Source: Apophysomyces variabilis (lineage: Eukaryota > Mucoromycota > Mucoromycetes > Mucorales > Mucoraceae). From it: a DNA stretch of 10,796 bases. The stretch spans positions 513,417-524,212 of the forward strand of contig MZZL01000138.1 of NCBI GenBank assembly GCA_002749535.1. Direction: 5' to 3'. The first letter of the stretch is position 1, and each line of letters starts with the position of its first letter. The notes beneath the pieces were generated by a model. It was not told where the DNA came from. It searched no databases and saw nothing but the letters and a program-made list of their open reading frames with translations. A program made the position numbers and the translations under genes. Shown in pieces: positions 7,814-10,796 of this stretch.

Positions 7814-8713
7814 ATGGTACGTTTCCAACGGTTAACATCCATTCCAATAAGAGATATTTGGATGGATGGATGGATAACGGCGATAATGTGATGCAAGATG
7901 CAGTGGTAGCGAACTATTTTTTTGACCTTTCTTTTTTTCTTCCCAGTCGCTCGTCGTTCCCGAACGCAACCAGGTGAGACATTGCTGACAGACGGATCGA
8001 AAGTTTCGGCTACTTAATTATGGTCATTTGGCATAGTTTCAACACATTATCCGTCTTCTTAACACTAACGTTGATGGTAAAAACAAGATTACCATTGCTT
8101 TGACCTCTGTTAAGGGTGTTGGTCGTCGATTCGCCAACATTGCTTGTAAGAAGGCCGATGTTGATCTTAACAAAAGGTGTGTTTATATGCGTTTTAGCAG
8201 AAAATAAGGACCGTGGTTAAATGCAATACAGAGCGGGTGAGCTGTCCAATGAAGAGCTGGAACGTATTGTCACTATTCTCCAGAATCCTTCGCAATACAA
8301 AATCCCCAACTGGTTTCTTAATCGACAGAAAGATATTATTGACGGCAAGTACAGTCAAGTTATCTCCAACGGTTTGGATACCAAGATGCGCGAAGATCTG
8401 GAACGCCTAAAGAAAATCCGTGCTCATCGTGGTCTTCGCCATTTCTGGGGTCTCCGTGTTCGCGGTCAACACACCAAGACTACTGGCCGTCGTGGAAGAA
8501 CTGTTGGTGTTTCCAAGAAGAAATAGTAAGTAGGACGCGGGTTCGAAGCTAAGTCACATGATGATATTACAAAAAATTTCCTTATCTACATTGCCTGAAA
8601 AAATACGGTGATTAGAACATTTGTATTTCTGACGACTTGGTTTTGCTCCTAAGCGAAATAATTCTTGTTTTATATTGGATTTGATGCGGACTAACATTTC
8701 CTTTTTTTATAGA
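7814..8713 (+). CDS. RPS18: cytosolic 40S ribosomal protein S18 (uS13)
   Basis: Ribosomal protein of the head of the 40S subunit, contacting the P-site tRNA region and the bridge to the 60S. Coding exons are 7814-7816 (ATG alone), 7947-7973, 8037-8176 and 8232-8526, with the final stop either TAG 8524-8526 or, after splicing of 8526-8712, TA plus A8713. Both give the same 154-residue protein, normal for the family. Signature segments include [15 protein letters not shown] at the N-terminus, [12 protein letters not shown], the [13 protein letters not shown] region, [13 protein letters not shown], and the basic C-terminus [18 protein letters not shown] with [14 protein letters not shown]. All introns are GT-AG and keep frame. 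A first exon ending right after ATG is common in ribosomal-protein genes. The last intron carries a C/D snoRNA. Codon use is strongly biased (Lys AAG, Arg CGT/CGC), as expected for a highly expressed gene. Confidence 0.96.
7817..7946 (+). other. RPS18 intron 1
   Basis: 130 nt between ATG and the second codon; donor GTACGT, long pyrimidine tract then CCCAG. It contains a (GGAT)4 microsatellite at 7860-7875. CATCCATTCCAA (7836-7847) can pair with TTGGATGGATG (7858-7868) with one bulged base, forming a hairpin between donor and acceptor. Confidence 0.9.
7974..8036 (+). other. RPS18 intron 2
   Basis: 63 nt, phase 0, donor GTGAGA, acceptor GGCATAG; joins PERNQ to [10 protein letters not shown]. 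Confidence 0.9.
8177..8231 (+). other. RPS18 intron 3
   Basis: 55 nt, phase 2, donor GTGTGT, acceptor AATACAG; joins VDLNK-R to AGELSNEE, a continuous uS13 segment. Confidence 0.9.
8526..8712 (+). other. RPS18 terminal intron splitting the stop codon
   Basis: The donor GTAAGT (8526-8531) shares its G with the TAG stop. A consensus branch site ACTAAC (8690-8695) is followed by a pyrimidine tract and the acceptor TTATAG ending at 8712. Splicing joins TA to A8713 and recreates a stop as TAA, so the protein is unchanged whether or not the intron is removed. At 187 nt it is the longest intron in the window and the only one with an internal RNA gene. Confidence 0.8.
8549..8640 (+). ncRNA. intronic C/D-box snoRNA, snR62/SNORD34-like
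   Basis: Guides 2'-O-methylation of rRNA in the nucleolus. All elements are visible: box C ATGATGA (8558-8564), D' CTGA (8595-8598), C' GTGATTA (8608-8614, one base off consensus) and D CTGA (8629-8632). The terminal stem CTAAGTC (8549-8555) pairs with GACTTGG (8634-8640), 7 bp with one G-U. The guide upstream of D' is complementary to AATGTAGATAAGG, a 13-nt stretch that I recall in the conserved domain of 25S/28S rRNA. The D'+5 rule selects the U of AAUG, which I take to be the site methylated by yeast snR62 (Um1888) and human SNORD34. The stem ends about 54 nt before the branch A, a spacing typical of intron-hosted snoRNAs. The short space between C' and D leaves little room for a second guide. 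The rRNA match is from memory and not from a search. Confidence 0.85.
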
Positions 8714-8773
8714 TTAAAAGGTTTTTGTGTTTCTGGTTTGCCCTTTAGTCGCATGTATCAATACGTTCAAAAA

Positions 8774-8779
8774 AATAAA
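8774..8779 (+). promoter_or_regulatory. RPS18 polyadenylation signal
   Basis: AATAAA lies 61 nt after the terminal intron's acceptor in an A-rich context, giving a short 3' UTR for the spliced mRNA. Confidence 0.5.
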
Positions 8780-8973
8780 AATGGAAATCCGCATAAAAAG
8801 GCAAATTACTAAAAAAGATATACATCTTTAATCTATATTTGGCATGCAATATACCAAAACAGGCTGGCATGACCGTTGCTTCATTTCATTGTATCATACC
8901 AACTGCTATCAATGAGAAATCCCTTGTTACATATCTTGAACAGTAGAAACTGTCTATTGCTACTTATCTGTGT

Positions 8974-9894
8974 TTATTTCAATGAATGCTCTTCTAAACC
9001 ACATATTTGACAAGCTAGATTCCAGAATTGCTTGGCTCGCTCCATATCTCTAGATTCCGGAGAGCTTTCGACTATTTTACGTCTTTGGAAACATTCGCCT
9101 GTGACTCCCTGGATACTACTGTCCGTAGCGTAAAAGACGTAATCTGATGCACTTTCTTTCTCTGACCGAGCAAAACTCATCCGAGCTATTACATATTGCA
9201 TCAGTATCCGGATCACCCAATTCGAGTTTCGTGAAAGCCCTGTTGCAGGGACAAAGCCGGGACAGAATGCTATAGTGGGTAACTTGCACTGCTGACTCAT
9301 AAGGTAAGTGATCCATAGCATAGCAAGCTTCGATATCTTATAGAACAGCATACTGTTCCATGACTTATGCCCATCCAGATTATCCAAGTCAATCCGGTCA
9401 GGCATTACGCTCTCTGGTGTGTTTCTACCGCCAGGTTGCCGAGGATCATGCAAGGAGGAAGTGACAAAGAGAATACGACGGTCGTTGTCATCACCATGAT
9501 CTTCTTTAAGAAACGGTAGTAAGAGCCATGTCAAATAGAAGGGCGCGATGGCATTTACAAATATTGTCTTTTCTACTTTCGTCGTCTCTGAAACGAATTC
9601 GCGCTCTGCAGTTATCAGACCAGCGTTGTTTATCAGTACATGGAGAGGTAACTGTAAGGACCTGAATGATTCTACCGCTTGTTGTATGGATGAGAAACTT
9701 TCAAGATCAAGTACGATTGTGTGGATACGTTCGTGTGCGTCAGCTTGAAGATCACAGAGGATCCATTCTACGGCATTGCTTAGCTTAATCTTGTCACGCC
9801 CGGTAATGACTACGGTGTGACCATCGTTCAGAAAGCTTTGTGCAGCGTGTAGACCGAGGCCACTTGTCCCTCCGGTGATGAAAATAACCTTCAT
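8974..9894 (-). CDS. short-chain dehydrogenase/reductase, retinol-dehydrogenase/protochlorophyllide-reductase-like
   Basis: A classical-type SDR, an NAD(P)(H)-dependent oxidoreductase; the substrate cannot be told. Starting from the ATG at 9894 it has 306 residues and no intron; the frame extends upstream to 9921 only through a GTG, which is not a likely start. The Rossmann cofactor motif TGGTSGLG is at residues 7-14, the Asp of VLDLES at 63, NNAG at 89-92, catalytic Ser in VTSSLH at 146-147, and the YKISK motif gives Tyr185 and Lys189. CPGFVPATGLSR at 211-222 resembles the HPGxxxTGL motif of light-dependent protochlorophyllide-reductase-like and retinol-dehydrogenase-like SDRs, with Cys in place of the usual His. 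The region after residue 225 is hydrophobic (WVIRILMQYVIARM) and may be a membrane-associated helix. AATAAA overlaps the stop codon on the minus strand. It is convergent with RPS18. Confidence 0.94.
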   Translation of the reverse strand: MKVIFITGGTSGLGLHAAQSFLNDGHTVVITGRDKIKLSNAVEWILCDLQADAHERIHTIVLDLESFSSIQQAVESFRSLQLPLHVLINNAGLITAEREFVSETTKVEKTIFVNAIAPFYLTWLLLPFLKEDHGDDNDRRILFVTSSLHDPRQPGGRNTPESVMPDRIDLDNLDGHKSWNSMLFYKISKLAMLWITYLMSQQCKLPTIAFCPGFVPATGLSRNSNWVIRILMQYVIARMSFARSEKESASDYVFYATDSSIQGVTGECFQRRKIVESSPESRDMERAKQFWNLACQICGLEEHSLK

Positions 9895-10201
9895 TCGTGT
9901 TATGAATTTTGGAAGTAGCACTGCTTCCAGCCTTTTTTTCTGTGCTCAATTCTTAGTCACGCAGTTATCAGGGCGACCCAATTTCTGCATTAATTGGGTA
10001 GCACCCAGCTACCGTACAGAGAGAAAGGATGAAAGTTGAATCCTTTCTTTATTATCTCTTTTGGTTTTCTTTTTAATCAAGCCTCTTAAACTTTTCTTCA
10101 ACCAAGAAATGTCCCTTCAATTCGCAGACGCTGCACCCTTGTTATCGACACACTGCCTATATTCAGATACTGTTTATTAAACAATTTTTTACGCTACTCT
10201 A
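9895..10201. other. spacer between SDR promoter and recombinase element
   Basis: Contains the SDR promoter with the CCAAT pair and then AT-rich sequence with T-rich runs. No open frame of note was found. Confidence 0.5.
9976..9999. promoter_or_regulatory. paired inverted CCAAT boxes upstream of the SDR gene
   Basis: ACCCAATT (9976-9983) and AATTGGGT (9992-9999) form a perfect 8-bp inverted repeat with an 8-nt loop. It contains CCAAT on each strand and lies 82-105 bp upstream of the SDR start codon, a normal position for the CCAAT-binding (Hap/NF-Y) complex. Function is inferred from position and motif only. Confidence 0.4.
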
Positions 10202-10443
10202 AATACCGAAGTTGACGGAAGGAGGACGGAGGATGTGGTATAGACCCTTCGGGCCGCGCTATTTTATTCGTAGTTTTAACTTTTCAATAAAAATAAAAAA
10301 TATTTCCTATCCTACTACTCTAGATTCTTTCGCCAAGCAATGCGATTTTCTATGGTTTTATCTTGGGAGGGAAAGTTTACTGTGTTCGAACTTGGGCCGG
10401 GATCCACCACATCCTCCGTCCTCCTTCCGTCAACTTCGGTATT
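10202..10443. repeat. perfect 38-bp inverted repeat, arms 10202-10239 and 10406-10443
   Basis: The left arm starts AATACCGAAGTTGACGG and ends GGATGTGGT; the right arm is its exact reverse complement, starting ACCACATCC and ending CAACTTCGGTATT. The arms are separated by 166 bp. The right arm lies inside the recombinase coding sequence, the left arm beyond its stop codon and polyadenylation signal. Identity over all 38 positions with weak similarity beyond indicates selection or recent copying. Confidence 0.95.
10263..10268 (-). promoter_or_regulatory. polyadenylation signal of the recombinase transcript
   Basis: AATAAA on the minus strand, 47 nt after the TAG stop. Cleavage 10-30 nt later would fall next to or within the outer arm of the inverted repeat. 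Confidence 0.4.
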
Positions 10444-10796
10444 GTATGTCGTACCTAACACAATCCCCGTTGACTCCACTCGGACATCGGATGTGGTAAT
10501 TTCTTCCGTATCGCCAGAGAAAATCGTGTTGACAATGTGTGTGCTTGCATGTACTTGGTGGATTGGTTTAAAATAAAATTTTTCAAAAGTCAAAGCTGCT
10601 ATGCTCCAGCCAGCGTGTTTCTTCACCTCAGAAACTTCCAGACCTATTTGAATTGCCTTCGTGCTGACCGCTGAACGGACTGAATGGGCTGTGTAAATTG
10701 TGACATCAATTCCTGCTGACGCCATCGTCTCCTTCACTAGATTTCCAACTGAAACTTCACTGAGTGGGTGAACCTTATCTTGCTCGTTGATATGCG
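10315..10796 (-). CDS. tyrosine recombinase, C-terminal part
   Basis: The catalytic half of a tyrosine recombinase that would integrate the element's circular DNA. The frame is open from the window edge to TAG at 10315-10317, giving 159 residues; the internal GTG at 10737 is only a track start. Numbering from the first full codon, the box II motif TAHSVRSA supplies His37 and Arg40, KKHAGW supplies His60 and Trp63, and TFEKFYFKP supplies the nucleophile Tyr74. The preceding LSEVSVGNLVKETMASAGID is the usual helix before box II. The first catalytic Arg lies outside the window. The tail after Tyr74 (about 85 residues, Ser/Thr/Asp-rich) is longer than in many recombinases. Residues 118-130 are encoded by one arm of the 38-bp inverted repeat. 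The visible catalytic residues are intact, with no stop or frameshift. Confidence 0.9.
   Translation of the reverse strand, partial: HINEQDKVHPLSEVSVGNLVKETMASAGIDVTIYTAHSVRSAVSTKAIQIGLEVSEVKKHAGWSIAALTFEKFYFKPIHQVHASTHIVNTIFSGDTEEITTSDVRVESTGIVLGTTYNTEVDGRRTEDVVDPGPSSNTVNFPSQDKTIENRIAWRKNLE

Larger units (their letters stand above)
10202..10796 (-). mobile_element. 3' end of a tyrosine-recombinase (DIRS/Ngaro-type) retroelement
   Basis: It holds the 3' part of a tyrosine-recombinase gene followed, on the minus strand, by AATAAA (10268-10263) and one arm of a 38-bp perfect inverted repeat. The left boundary is placed at the outer edge of that arm (10202), because DIRS elements carry an internal region complementary to their termini; this is an inference. 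The rest of the element (Gag, reverse transcriptase, RNase H) would lie beyond the right edge. A Crypton, which has only a recombinase, cannot be excluded from this fragment. Confidence 0.7.

Noticed and set aside
7817..7946. A second C/D snoRNA in RPS18 intron 1, from GTGATGC near 7888
   Set aside because: There is no CTGA box D in the intron and no terminal stem.
1..10796. CRISPR array, bacterial operon or phage system
   Set aside because: No regularly spaced repeats or ribosome-binding sites; introns, tRNA-Phe with Pol III signals and eukaryotic proteins show nuclear fungal DNA.

Overview
This window looks like nuclear DNA of an early-diverging filamentous fungus, most likely Mucoromycota. 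The evidence is AT-rich spacers, many short GT-AG introns (mostly 46-69 nt), compact housekeeping genes with fungal architecture, a hAT transposon and a DIRS/Ngaro-type tyrosine-recombinase element. The lineage is an inference from gene style; no marker in the window fixes the species.

Layout. 1-2091 is the 3' part of a hAT DNA transposon; its spliced transposase carries an in-frame TGA and is probably dead. 2735-2807 is tRNA-Phe(GAA). 3040-3264 is an unassigned stretch that folds as a closed, two-hairpin RNA and ends in T5, so it may be a small RNA gene. 3265-4508 holds only weak ORFs. 4509-6170 (+) is a six-exon Nup54/Nup57-type FG nucleoporin. Tail to tail with it, 65 bp away, 6236-6657 (-) is a two-exon mitoribosomal protein mS38/Cox24. 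6658-7813 has no supportable gene and must hold the divergent promoters of mS38 and the next gene. 7814-8713 (+) is ribosomal protein S18 (uS13). Its last intron splits the stop codon and contains a C/D-box snoRNA whose guide matches a conserved 25S rRNA segment. 8974-9894 (-) is a single-exon short-chain dehydrogenase/reductase. From about 10202 to the right edge (-) lies the 3' end of a tyrosine-recombinase retroelement with a perfect 38-bp inverted repeat.

Functional links. Several genes serve the translation and transport machinery (tRNA-Phe, uS13, an rRNA-methylation guide RNA hosted inside the uS13 gene, mS38, an FG nucleoporin), flanked on both sides by mobile elements. The most noteworthy points are the snoRNA in the stop-codon-splitting intron, the structured RNA candidate beside the tRNA, and the inverted repeat of the recombinase element.
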